This document shows, piece by piece, positions 7,772 through 15,189 of a DNA stretch of 64,000 nucleotides; position 1 is the first letter of the stretch, and every line of letters begins with the position of its first letter. Source of the stretch: Pedobacter sp. KBW06 (GTDB lineage Bacteria > Bacteroidota > Bacteroidia > Sphingobacteriales > Sphingobacteriaceae); contig NZ_QAJL01000002.1 of assembly GCF_003852525.1 (NCBI RefSeq), forward strand, positions 252,970 through 316,969. The letters run 5' to 3'. Under the pieces are notes generated by a model. That model saw only the letters and a list, made by a program, of their open reading frames with translations, had not been told where the DNA came from and searched no databases. The position numbers and the translations under genes were made by a program.

Positions 7772-9523
7772 ATGAAGATCATAACCACCAAAGAGTTTGC
7801 AAAGGCCACTAAGATAGATAAGTTAGGTGTGCCTGGCCTGGCCGCCTTACTTATGGAGATGATGAAATTGAATGATATCAACAAGGTTTTTTCCCAGAAT
7901 GAACATTTTAACGGTTTAGAGTTTGTTGATAAAATCCTGGAAACTATTGGTGTAAGTATAGATTTTGATGAAGACGATCTAAAAAGTATTCCAAAGACAG
8001 GAGGATTCATCGCGATAGCCAATCACCCTTACGGTGGAATAGAAGGCCTGGCCCTGGTAAAATTGTTATGTACAGTAAGACCGGAAGCCAAGGTAATGGT
8101 GAACTTTATCCTTAAAAAGATCCCCAACCTGAGTGAATTCTTCGTTGCGGTAAACCCCTTCGAAAACGTACAACATACTTCCAGCATCAGCGGGCTCAAA
8201 GCAACTTTCGACCTTCTTCAAAGCGGTACCCCTATCGGGATATTCCCTGCAGGTGAGGTTTCGACCTTTAGCCTGGACAAACAGGAAATCACCGACAGGT
8301 TATGGCACCCGGTAGTAGGTAAACTGATTGCAAGAGCAAAACTACCCGTTGTTCCTATTTATTTCCATGGCAATAACGGTGTGCTGTTTAACATTCTTAG
8401 TTTCATCCATCCTACTTTAAGAACCGCCAAGCTTCCTTCAGAATTCCTGAATAAGCAAGGTCTTAAAATTAAGGTCAGGATAGGAAAGCCTATTCATATT
8501 GAAGACATTTCTTACAGAAACAATACCAATAAATTACTTGATTTCTTACGCGCCAGGACCTATGCTTTAGGAACAGGCCTGGATGAAGAGAAGAAATTAT
8601 TCAACCCCATCAACCTCTTCAAGATCAAGAAAAAGCCGGAGCCTGTGATTGAGGAAACGGAGCGTTCACTGATCGTTTCAGAAATTGAAGACCTGGAAAG
8701 CTTCAGGGTATGGCAGGAGAAGAATTATGAGGTGTATATTACTCCGACTGCCATCATTCCAAACATCCTGAGAGAGATTGGCCGTTTACGTGAAATTACA
8801 TTCAGAGAAGTTGGCGAAGGAACGAATAAGAAAATCGATCTGGACAACTACGACATCTATTACCATCACTTATTCATCTGGGATAAGGACCAGCAAAACA
8901 TTGTAGGTGCTTACCGGATTGGTAAAGGAGATGAAATTCTAAATACGATGGGCAGAAGAGGTTTTTACCTTTCAGAGCTCTTCAAAATTAAAGAACCTTT
9001 TTATCCTTTACTGAGAAAAGGAATAGAGCTGGGCAGGTCCTGGATTCGCAAGGAATACCAGCTGAAACCGCTTCCTTTATTTCTGCTGTGGAAAGGAATC
9101 TTAAAGTATTTACTGGACAATCCGCAATACCGTTACATGTTCGGCCCGGTAAGTATCAGTAATAACTTCTCGAAGTTCTCCAAATCACTCATTGTGGATT
9201 ACATCACCAAGAACCACTTTGATTACGAACTGGCAGCTTATGTGAAGCCTAAGAACAAATTTAAAGCAGACCTGTCTGCCATAGATAAAAACCTTTTGAT
9301 TGAAAGCAGCGAGTCGCTGAAAGACCTGGACAGTTTAATCTCAGATATTGAAAACTCGCATATTAAAATTCCGGTATTGTTAAGACAGTATATGAACCTG
9401 AATGCGAAGATTATTTGTTTCAATATAGATCCTAAATTCTCTGATTGCCTCGATGGATTCCTCGTGGTGGATATGCAGAATATCCCTTCAGAAATGCTGG
9501 AGAAGATTGGTAAGAATTTCTAA
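7772..9523 (+). CDS. olsF: Bifunctional lipid acyltransferase, OlsF-like
   Basis: The N-terminal half of this 583-residue protein is a PlsC-type O-acyltransferase: AIANHPYGGIEG corresponds to the NHxxxxD/E box and FPAGEVSTFSL to the later acceptor motif. The C-terminal half (about 300-583) resembles the OlsB-type N-acyltransferase/GNAT fold (VGAYRIGKGDEI, GRRGFYLSELFKI, ELGRSWIRKEYQ). OlsF fusions of this arrangement make ornithine lipids from ornithine and acyl-ACP in one protein in some Bacteroidota and Serratia, and related enzymes in Bacteroides make glycine lipids. The fusion is seen; the amino acid acceptor cannot be read. A -7 element TATTTTTG lies at 7733-7740 and a strong terminator follows. 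Single-gene unit, divergent from the HhH gene. Confidence 0.8.
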   Translation: MKIITTKEFAKATKIDKLGVPGLAALLMEMMKLNDINKVFSQNEHFNGLEFVDKILETIGVSIDFDEDDLKSIPKTGGFIAIANHPYGGIEGLALVKLLCTVRPEAKVMVNFILKKIPNLSEFFVAVNPFENVQHTSSISGLKATFDLLQSGTPIGIFPAGEVSTFSLDKQEITDRLWHPVVGKLIARAKLPVVPIYFHGNNGVLFNILSFIHPTLRTAKLPSEFLNKQGLKIKVRIGKPIHIEDISYRNNTNKLLDFLRARTYALGTGLDEEKKLFNPINLFKIKKKPEPVIEETERSLIVSEIEDLESFRVWQEKNYEVYITPTAIIPNILREIGRLREITFREVGEGTNKKIDLDNYDIYYHHLFIWDKDQQNIVGAYRIGKGDEILNTMGRRGFYLSELFKIKEPFYPLLRKGIELGRSWIRKEYQLKPLPLFLLWKGILKYLLDNPQYRYMFGPVSISNNFSKFSKSLIVDYITKNHFDYELAAYVKPKNKFKADLSAIDKNLLIESSESLKDLDSLISDIENSHIKIPVLLRQYMNLNAKIICFNIDPKFSDCLDGFLVVDMQNIPSEMLEKIGKNF

Positions 9524-9527
9524 AAAG

Positions 9528-9559
9528 CAAAGAGCCACGACATCCATCGTGGCTCTTTG
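9528..9559 (+). terminator. Terminator after olsF
   Basis: A perfect 13-bp stem CAAAGAGCCACGA / TCGTGGCTCTTTG with a 6-nt loop, starting 5 nt after the olsF stop codon. Confidence 0.9.
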
Positions 9560-9834
9560 TTATCAACTAAACCTAAACTTATAAATACTAACCAAATATT
9601 TATGACGCAAAAGTAAGGGCATCATATTAAATCCTTGTTAAATGCGGATTATGATAAGTATTCTTAACATATCAGTTTAGTCTACCATGATATAAAACAT
9701 AGAAGTAAATCCCGGATCTATTATATTCTCTGCTTTAATCCTATTTTATAAAACTAAGTTTAGTCTTCAAGCTATAGTTAATAAAAAATAAAGCTTTATA
9801 GCCTTTATTTATGGTTTCCAGTCTATTTAACAAC

Positions 9835-9870
9835 AAATGGGCTACCTCAGTAATTTGAGATAGCCCATTT
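9835..9870 (-). terminator. Hairpin downstream of the secreted-protein gene
   Basis: Stem AAATGGGCTAcCTCA / TGAGaTAGCCCATTT, 15 positions with one mismatch and a 6-nt loop, 36 nt past the stop codon of the minus-strand gene at 9906. There is no strong T run directly on the minus-strand side, so termination efficiency is uncertain. Confidence 0.65.
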
Positions 9871-9905
9871 ATACGATAATGTCTAAATTTTTTTTTTATA
9901 ATTTT

Positions 9906-10859
9906 TTACTGAGCAGGGAATGCATAAAACGCGATATGTTTTTTCACTAACAAATCTGAAACTTCTCCTGTTGCAATAAATAAAAACAAATTCATTCTCT
10001 CATGACTATAGCAATACACTGGAATAGTTCCAGGAACCTGTGTGCTATACGCATAAAAAGCCACTTTTGACGGAGCCGCCTCCCAAGCACTACCGGATCC
10101 TGTTAAGGCCTCTGTAGGTTTTTGATTAGAAGTTGAATAATAAGTCAAATTGGCTGGGAGACCTGGTTCACCATCGTTATCATACGATTTACCTTTAAAC
10201 TCATAAACAGGTATTGTTCCGGGAGCCTGAGTTTTATATGCATGGTAATAAATACCACGATTACTCCAACCTGCAGGTGTTGACATTGCGTCATTCAAAG
10301 ATAAATAGTATTCGCCGTTATTAGTCCCGGCTACCATATATATAGGAGCTTTAGGCACGGCCTTTTCAGTGTAAATCACCTGAATACGTTCATTTGTTCT
10401 CTCTTCAGTAACCACTTTATTCTGAGCAGAATTGAAATAAGTGAACCTTATATACAACATACCATTCAGTATACCTTTCGGCAATACAGCATCCATAGGT
10501 ATAATGGCAGAGCCTGTTGGTTTGCCTAATCCATCATTAAAATCTGCATTCGTAACCTTTCTCGATACAAGGTCGATAGTTGCATTATTATTGTCTTTAT
10601 ATACTAACACGAAGCTACATTCGCCACTGTAGTATCCTCCGGTAGAACGTGCAGGTCGACTCAGGTCTAAGTGGAATTTGAAAGGAGTACTGGCATTTTT
10701 ATCAGAAACACTCAATCCTCCGCCTGGGGCTAAATTTTCCGGATAAATTTTGAATGTTTGAATCAATATATCAGCATTGTCAGCTTTGGATGCAAAGACA
10801 TTAAGAAAAAAGAACAATGCTAACAGGCAAATTCCTTTATAAGACTTTAGATTTTTCAT
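9906..10859 (-). CDS. Secreted protein with DUF5648-like repeats
   Basis: This 317-residue exported protein has a signal peptide at about 1-26 (ICLLALFFFLNVFASKA). About 140 beta-rich residues follow, then a C-terminal region with two related repeats, YYHAYKTQAPGTIPVYEFKG and FYAYSTQVPGTIPVYCYSH. These resemble the PVYxFxxxxxxxHFYT-type repeats of DUF5648 proteins, often found as adhesive or carbohydrate-binding-like modules of secreted bacterial proteins. No catalytic motif is seen. It starts 2 nt after the stop of the small lipoprotein gene, so the two form an operon. Function unknown; surface binding is a guess from the repeats. Confidence 0.8.
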   Translation of the reverse strand: MKNLKSYKGICLLALFFFLNVFASKADNADILIQTFKIYPENLAPGGGLSVSDKNASTPFKFHLDLSRPARSTGGYYSGECSFVLVYKDNNNATIDLVSRKVTNADFNDGLGKPTGSAIIPMDAVLPKGILNGMLYIRFTYFNSAQNKVVTEERTNERIQVIYTEKAVPKAPIYMVAGTNNGEYYLSLNDAMSTPAGWSNRGIYYHAYKTQAPGTIPVYEFKGKSYDNDGEPGLPANLTYYSTSNQKPTEALTGSGSAWEAAPSKVAFYAYSTQVPGTIPVYCYSHERMNLFLFIATGEVSDLLVKKHIAFYAFPAQ

Positions 10860-10861
10860 AT

Positions 10862-11188
10862 TTAATCTCCGTATTTCATGTGGTAAATATTTGCATCCTT
10901 ATAAAATGCTTCGAGAAACACCCTATCTGTTCTGTTTATTCCATACACCACGAATTCATTGGTCGCTTTATCATATGTAATATCTTCCTTCCTTACACCC
11001 TGGCTTATCGATATAAATTTTATCATGAGGGAGTCTGAAACCGTATTGACGATTTTAGAGGAGGTTTCCTTTGTTACCTCGGCTTTTATTGGTTCTTCCT
11101 TTTTACAGGAGACAACAGCTACTGCGAGTAGCAGTAAAGCAAACGATGTCTTTTTTCCAAAAAAGACAAAAAAAGTTCTACTCTTCAT
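10862..11188 (-). CDS. Small putative lipoprotein
   Basis: This 108-residue protein has a lipoprotein signal with hydrophobic stretch SFALLLLAVAVVSC, the Cys being the predicted acylated residue, followed by charged KKEEPIKAEV. The mature part of about 80 residues has no recognisable domain. It is the first gene of a two-gene operon with the DUF5648-like secreted protein, and could anchor or assist that protein; this is inference from gene order only. Confidence 0.75.
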   Translation of the reverse strand: MKSRTFFVFFGKKTSFALLLLAVAVVSCKKEEPIKAEVTKETSSKIVNTVSDSLMIKFISISQGVRKEDITYDKATNEFVVYGINRTDRVFLEAFYKDANIYHMKYGD

Positions 11189-11314
11189 ATTTAAATATTT
11201 CAGGAAAAATAGACAAGTAATACTAACTTAATGTTAAATAATAATAAATATATAAAACAATTAAAATATAAATATGAAATAAAAACACCTAAAAAACGCT
11301 TTCTAAACAAAAAA

Positions 11315-11336
11315 AGCCCTGACTCACGTCAGGGCT
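11315..11336 (-). terminator. Terminator after Oar-like receptor gene
   Basis: A perfect 9-bp stem AGCCCTGAC / GTCAGGGCT with a 4-nt loop, followed on the minus strand by eight T. It lies about 65 nt beyond the receptor stop codon. Confidence 0.88.
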
Positions 11337-11401
11337 CCTGCATTATTAAAAATTTTATAGAAAAAAGCGTTACCGCTTTAAAAATCATTCATCATATCCC
11401 C

Positions 11402-14400
11402 TTAGAAACTATACCTTAAACCAAACTGCATCTGGTACCTCGAAGCAAAGAAATCCTTTGAATAAGTACTCGTATTGTTCTGATCGAAGGTGTATGTCGG
11501 ATAAGTACTTGCAGAACCTCCCGCTCCTGGTTTTAAACCTACACTAGCCATAGAGTTGTAGGTATTTGGAGAAAAGTACTGTACACCCCAGTTTTTATTC
11601 AGCAAATTGGTCAGATTGACAATATCATAAGTAAAAGTCAAGGTATGTTTACGACTTCCTTGCTCTGAAACAATCAGGGCCTGAGAGAAACGAAAATCTG
11701 CCTGAACATTCCATGGTGTACGTGCTCCGTTACGCTCTGTAAAATTACCCCTTCTGGTTTTCAGGTACCGGTCTCCGTCAATAAATGCATCAAATGCTGC
11801 TGCCTGTTGCATTCCATCTGGAGTTTTCGCAAAAAACTGAGGTGTTTCTCCTGCTTTTGGAATATACACCAAACTCACATTCTGTCCGGTACCATTGATC
11901 GTTGTGTTCAGGAAACCATAAGAATAAGGCGATCCGGACTGTGCACTGAAGAACAATGAGAAATTGGCGATATACCTGTTATTCTGATCCCAGGCATGTT
12001 TAAAATTCACGGTGGACACAATCCTGTTCCGGATGTCAAAATTAGAATAAGCCAAACCAGGACTATTCGGATTTAAAGACTGGTTCAACTGCCAGTTAGA
12101 TTCCATGGAATTTCGGATTCCATTGGTCAGGTCTTTAGATTGTCCGTAGGTGTAGGCTGCCATCACGTCCAGCCCAAAAGGAAATGATTTACTCACTTGT
12201 CCGGTCAAACTATAACGATATCCCTGACTGGTATTAGACAACAAATAGGCATTACTGTACTTTGGATTAATTTTATTGTTTGTATTCGGATAGATAGGCT
12301 GCTGTTTCTCGGTATCGTATACATAATAAATCGGATTATCCGTAAAATTCACCTGTTGAAATTTCAGGTCATGAATAACCTTGGTATAGATCCCTTCCAC
12401 TGTAAACTTCCATTGGTCATCTGTTTTATAATCGAATGCCAGACTGGTCCTCCAGGTTTTAGGCATTTTAAAATTGTTATCGATCAGGTCGACCTGTGTA
12501 GCGCCATTGGCATCATTCACATTAACCCCTTGTTTTGAAACATAACCAGCTTCCCCGTTACCATTGAGTGCATCCCTGATGGGATCGCTGCCGGCTGCCT
12601 GTGAAACAAGTGGCGGCTTGGCCGGATCATAGTTATACTTTTTATCAAAAGCACCATAAGTAACCCCATTGTTATAATAAGCATAACCTAACCAGGCAAA
12701 AGGAACCCTTCCGGTAAACAAGCCACTTCCTCCCCTTAACACCATTGTTTGATCGCCATTGATATCATAGTTAAACCCAATCCGAGGGGATACCTGAACC
12801 TGGCCTAAGAAATTATTCTTAATGTTTTTTGGCAATGTATAGCTAAAAGTATTGCCATAATTTGGATCAACCGGTGCATTGGTCGTCTTATCACTCAAAG
12901 GCTGCTTGTTCGGCAAATCAGCAAGGTCAAAACGAACACCATAAGTTAGCTTGAACCGGTCCGTCAGCTGAAACTGATCTTCTCCGTATAAACTGTACAT
13001 GTTCAGCTTAAATTCTGCAGGAGGATTATTTAAAATATTATCCCTGGTATTGTCTGCATAATTGTAATTCGTCCGGACACGGCTTGGAAGGTTATTTAAG
13101 AAGTCGCTTACACTCCCATAGGCCACACGGCCATTCCATGCGTTTACAAAACCATAAGTAATATTATAAAGCTCGTTATGTGTACCGAAGGTAAATGTAT
13201 GCTTCCCTTTAGTAAAAGTAAAGTTGTCTGTAAATTCAAAAGTCTTTTGCTTCATATTAAAGATACTCGCCTCCCGGTCAGTTCCCAGGAAAATTGTTCC
13301 TCCCCGGGAACTGATTTCTATCTGTGGTAAAGCAGGATTGTTGGTCGGATCTCTAAAATCATGAATGCTGGAATAACCGACTACCAGGCTATTGGAAGCG
13401 TTATTGGAAATTCTGCTTTTCAGCTCTGCAACGGTTGAACTCTGATTATTGGTTTGCTGAAAATCAATTCCACCAAACCTAAAGTTCGCCTGATCACGCT
13501 CCAGATTTGTCGCGGTAGACCTGATCGTATTGTTACGGATGGTCAATTGGTTATGATCATCTATGTTCCAATCCAAACGGTTAAAGAACTTGTTAGATTT
13601 CGCATAAATATTATAATTTCCTGATGAGCCCGGATCAATACCATATTTATTGATCATGTTATTGGTAATTGCAGTCGCTTCATCAGCGGTGATGATCTTC
13701 ATGTCTTTTGAACCTGCACCTAAAATCACAGGATCTTGCCGGCGGGTGAGTTCTTCATTTGTAAAAAAGAACAACTTGTCCTTAATGATTGGAAAGCCAA
13801 GTCTCAGCCCTGTTTGGTAATCATGAAATGAAGAGGGCTCTTTGGAATTGTCGCCGATCTTGTTCCGGCCAATCAGTGCTGCATTACGTCCGTATCCATA
13901 TACCGAACCGGTGACTTCATTGGTTCCTGAACGTGTAACCGCATTGACACTTCCACCCGTGAAGTTACCAATCTTCACATCATAAGGTGCCAGCAAAACC
14001 TGCACATCCTGAATGGCATCTAAAGAAACCGGATTCGTTCTGGTACTGCTGCCAGGCATTCCTGAGCTACCACTTTGCCCGCCTAAAGAAGGGCTAAATC
14101 CAATTGCATCGTTATTGATTGCTCCGTCTATCGTCACGTTGTTATACCGGAAATTCGTTCCTACAAAGGAATTGTCTTTGCTTCCCTGTGGCGTTAAACG
14201 GGTCAGGTCGGTCAGGCTTCTGCTTACCGTAGGAAGGGTCTTAATTTGCTCCTCTCCAATCTTTGTTCCTGTTCCTGTTTTCTGTCCTCCTCTTGTACCC
14301 GAAACAATCACCTCGCTGAGCAGCTGACCTTCGTCGGCCAGCGCAAAATCCTGCCGTTGATCTACTCCAAGGTTCAGGCTGTTCTGAATTCTTTCCTGTT

Positions 14401-14677
14401 TACTATATCCGATATAACTTACTGTAATTTTGTACGGTCCACCTGGGTTTAAGTTATTTACCCGATAGGATCCATCGCCCCCGGTCACCACACCATATTT
14501 AGTCCCGGTGGGTTGGTGCACAATTAATACACTTGCGCCGGGAATACCATCCCCTTTGGTGTCCCTAACCTTTCCGCTAATGCTTGAGGTCGTCACCTGT
14601 GCTATGGAATTAACTCCGGTAAAAAGAAGCAATGCCATAAGCAAATACGAGAAATAATTGTTGAGTTGTTTTTTCAT
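11402..14677 (-). CDS. Oar-like TonB-dependent outer-membrane receptor
   Basis: This protein has 1091 residues when started at the ATG at 14677. I chose that start because a G-rich AGGGGAC lies 4 nt upstream and because MKKQLNNYFSYLLMALLLFT is a normal signal peptide ending at SIAQ; the ATG 8 codons further upstream has neither. After the signal come a carboxypeptidase-regulatory-like beta domain (SISGKVRDTKGDGIPGASV), a plug (SLTDLTRLTPQG, TIDGAINNDAIGF) and a long beta-barrel ending in an aromatic strand (YQMQFGLRYSF). This is the Oar/OmpA-related class, which works without SusD. Its promoter has a six-motif 11-bp phased array. The ligand is unknown; phosphate-limited expression is inferred. 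Confidence 0.92.
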   Translation of the reverse strand: MKKQLNNYFSYLLMALLLFTGVNSIAQVTTSSISGKVRDTKGDGIPGASVLIVHQPTGTKYGVVTGGDGSYRVNNLNPGGPYKITVSYIGYSKQERIQNSLNLGVDQRQDFALADEGQLLSEVIVSGTRGGQKTGTGTKIGEEQIKTLPTVSRSLTDLTRLTPQGSKDNSFVGTNFRYNNVTIDGAINNDAIGFSPSLGGQSGSSGMPGSSTRTNPVSLDAIQDVQVLLAPYDVKIGNFTGGSVNAVTRSGTNEVTGSVYGYGRNAALIGRNKIGDNSKEPSSFHDYQTGLRLGFPIIKDKLFFFTNEELTRRQDPVILGAGSKDMKIITADEATAITNNMINKYGIDPGSSGNYNIYAKSNKFFNRLDWNIDDHNQLTIRNNTIRSTATNLERDQANFRFGGIDFQQTNNQSSTVAELKSRISNNASNSLVVGYSSIHDFRDPTNNPALPQIEISSRGGTIFLGTDREASIFNMKQKTFEFTDNFTFTKGKHTFTFGTHNELYNITYGFVNAWNGRVAYGSVSDFLNNLPSRVRTNYNYADNTRDNILNNPPAEFKLNMYSLYGEDQFQLTDRFKLTYGVRFDLADLPNKQPLSDKTTNAPVDPNYGNTFSYTLPKNIKNNFLGQVQVSPRIGFNYDINGDQTMVLRGGSGLFTGRVPFAWLGYAYYNNGVTYGAFDKKYNYDPAKPPLVSQAAGSDPIRDALNGNGEAGYVSKQGVNVNDANGATQVDLIDNNFKMPKTWRTSLAFDYKTDDQWKFTVEGIYTKVIHDLKFQQVNFTDNPIYYVYDTEKQQPIYPNTNNKINPKYSNAYLLSNTSQGYRYSLTGQVSKSFPFGLDVMAAYTYGQSKDLTNGIRNSMESNWQLNQSLNPNSPGLAYSNFDIRNRIVSTVNFKHAWDQNNRYIANFSLFFSAQSGSPYSYGFLNTTINGTGQNVSLVYIPKAGETPQFFAKTPDGMQQAAAFDAFIDGDRYLKTRRGNFTERNGARTPWNVQADFRFSQALIVSEQGSRKHTLTFTYDIVNLTNLLNKNWGVQYFSPNTYNSMASVGLKPGAGGSASTYPTYTFDQNNTSTYSKDFFASRYQMQFGLRYSF

Positions 14678-14698
14678 TTGTCCCCTATAATTTTTATT

Positions 14699-14706
14699 CA
14701 AAACTA
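14699..14706 (-). promoter_or_regulatory. -7 element of the Oar-like receptor gene
   Basis: The minus strand reads TAGTTTTG (consensus TAnnTTTG). It lies 21 nt upstream of the chosen ATG and 16 nt downstream of the nearest phased TTAA. It has no good -33 element, which fits activator dependence. Confidence 0.65.
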
Positions 14707-14722
14707 TAGCAGCAAAATGAAG

Positions 14723-14792
14723 TTAATATTAAATTAACATGAATGCGTCATAGAATTAATATGGAATTAAAACGGGATTAAAACGCAATTAA
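14723..14792 (-). promoter_or_regulatory. 11-bp phased TTAA operator array (Oar-like receptor promoter)
   Basis: TTAA begins at 14723, 14734, 14756, 14767, 14778 and 14789: six of seven consecutive positions on an exact 11-bp grid (the 14745 position reads GCGT). Read toward the gene, units such as TTTTAATTGCG, TTTTAATCCCG and TTTTAATTCCA repeat. Direct repeats of 11 bp are the hallmark of PhoB/OmpR-family binding sites (7-bp core plus 4-bp spacer). Related arrays precede three other transcription units in the window. The regulator is inferred. Confidence 0.7.
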
Positions 14793-14873
14793 AATATGGC
14801 TTCAGGCATTCCATTTCGATTCAAAAAATAATATGAGAGCGAACAATACCGGGAAACACGGCGACTAAAAATA

Positions 14874-14900
14874 TTAATTTAATGTTATCATTATGTTAAA
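14874..14900 (-). promoter_or_regulatory. Distal 11-bp phased array
   Basis: TTAA, TTAT and TTAA begin at 14874, 14885 and 14896. On the minus strand the units read GTTTTAACATA, ATGATAACATT and AAATTAATATT, matching the TAACAT core of the array upstream of the second TonB receptor. No -7 element is found 11 nt downstream, so it is either an extra upstream operator for the Oar-like gene or a relic. Confidence 0.5.
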
Positions 14901-14953
14901 ACCACCCCGTAAGATACTGACAACCAAAACACTTATCGATTCATACCAAACAA

Positions 14954-14988
14954 AAAAAGACATGTAAGTAATACTTACGGGTCTTTTT
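14954..14988 (-). terminator. Terminator following the gene remnant
   Basis: Stem AAAAAGAC then GTAAGT, pairing with ACTTAC then GTCTTTTT, with a 2x2 internal loop and a 3-nt apical loop. On the minus strand it is followed by TTTG-rich sequence. It lies about 12 nt past the stop codon of the remnant at 15001, as expected for that gene's original terminator. Confidence 0.75.
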
Positions 14989-15000
14989 GTGTCTAACCTT

Positions 15001-15126
15001 TTAGGCTACTTTATCAAAAGTCAATCTTGCCTGACCAGGAGTTGTGGAAACTGAAGATTATGGATCAAATGAGCCCAACCAGTACTCCAGTCCGATGTTT
15101 AAAAGTGCCTCTCTGTTACGATCAAA
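15001..15126 (-). pseudogene. 3' remnant of an unidentified gene
   Basis: The minus-strand frame starting with TTT at 15126 reads 22 codons ending LNIGLEYWLGSFDP, then TAA, then in the same frame SSVSTTPGQARLTFDKVA and a second TAA at 15001. Both halves look like real protein, and a terminator follows at the expected distance. No start codon or 5' part remains: the upstream side runs straight into the terminator of the beta-helix gene. I read this as the tail of a deleted gene with one further nonsense change. The parent family is not recognised. Confidence 0.45.
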
Positions 15127-15137
15127 AAGATTAAAAA

Positions 15138-15171
15138 AAAAGGCCATTGAGAAAACTCTCAACGGCCTTTT
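15138..15171 (-). terminator. Terminator after beta-helix lipoprotein gene
   Basis: Stem AAAAGGCC-a-TTGAGA / TCTCAA-c-GGCCTTTT with a 4-nt loop. It is followed on the minus strand by a T run and lies 18 nt past the stop codon. Confidence 0.9.
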
Positions 15172-15189
15172 AATAAAGAACTTATTTAC

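Larger units (their letters stand above)
9524..9905. other. 382-nt spacer with two terminators
   Basis: This stretch lies between the convergent olsF and secreted-protein genes. It contains a terminator near each end (9528-9559 and 9835-9870). The roughly 270 nt between them are AT-rich, and I see no ORF, tRNA-like fold or repeat in them. Confidence 0.6.
14702..15189. other. 488-nt spacer with operators, terminators and a gene remnant
   Basis: From low to high coordinate this spacer holds the main phased array (14723-14792), a smaller distal array (14874-14900), a terminator (14954-14988), the 3' remnant of a lost gene (15001-15126) and the terminator of the beta-helix gene (15138-15171). 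The remnant and its own terminator imply that a gene once lay here between the two present genes. Confidence 0.6.

Noticed and set aside
14723..14792. Phased TTAA explained as intrinsically curved A-tract DNA
   Set aside because: The conserved element is TTAA/TAACAT, and a TpA step breaks A-tract curvature. The period is exactly 11 rather than 10.5, and the units have a direction in three of the arrays.
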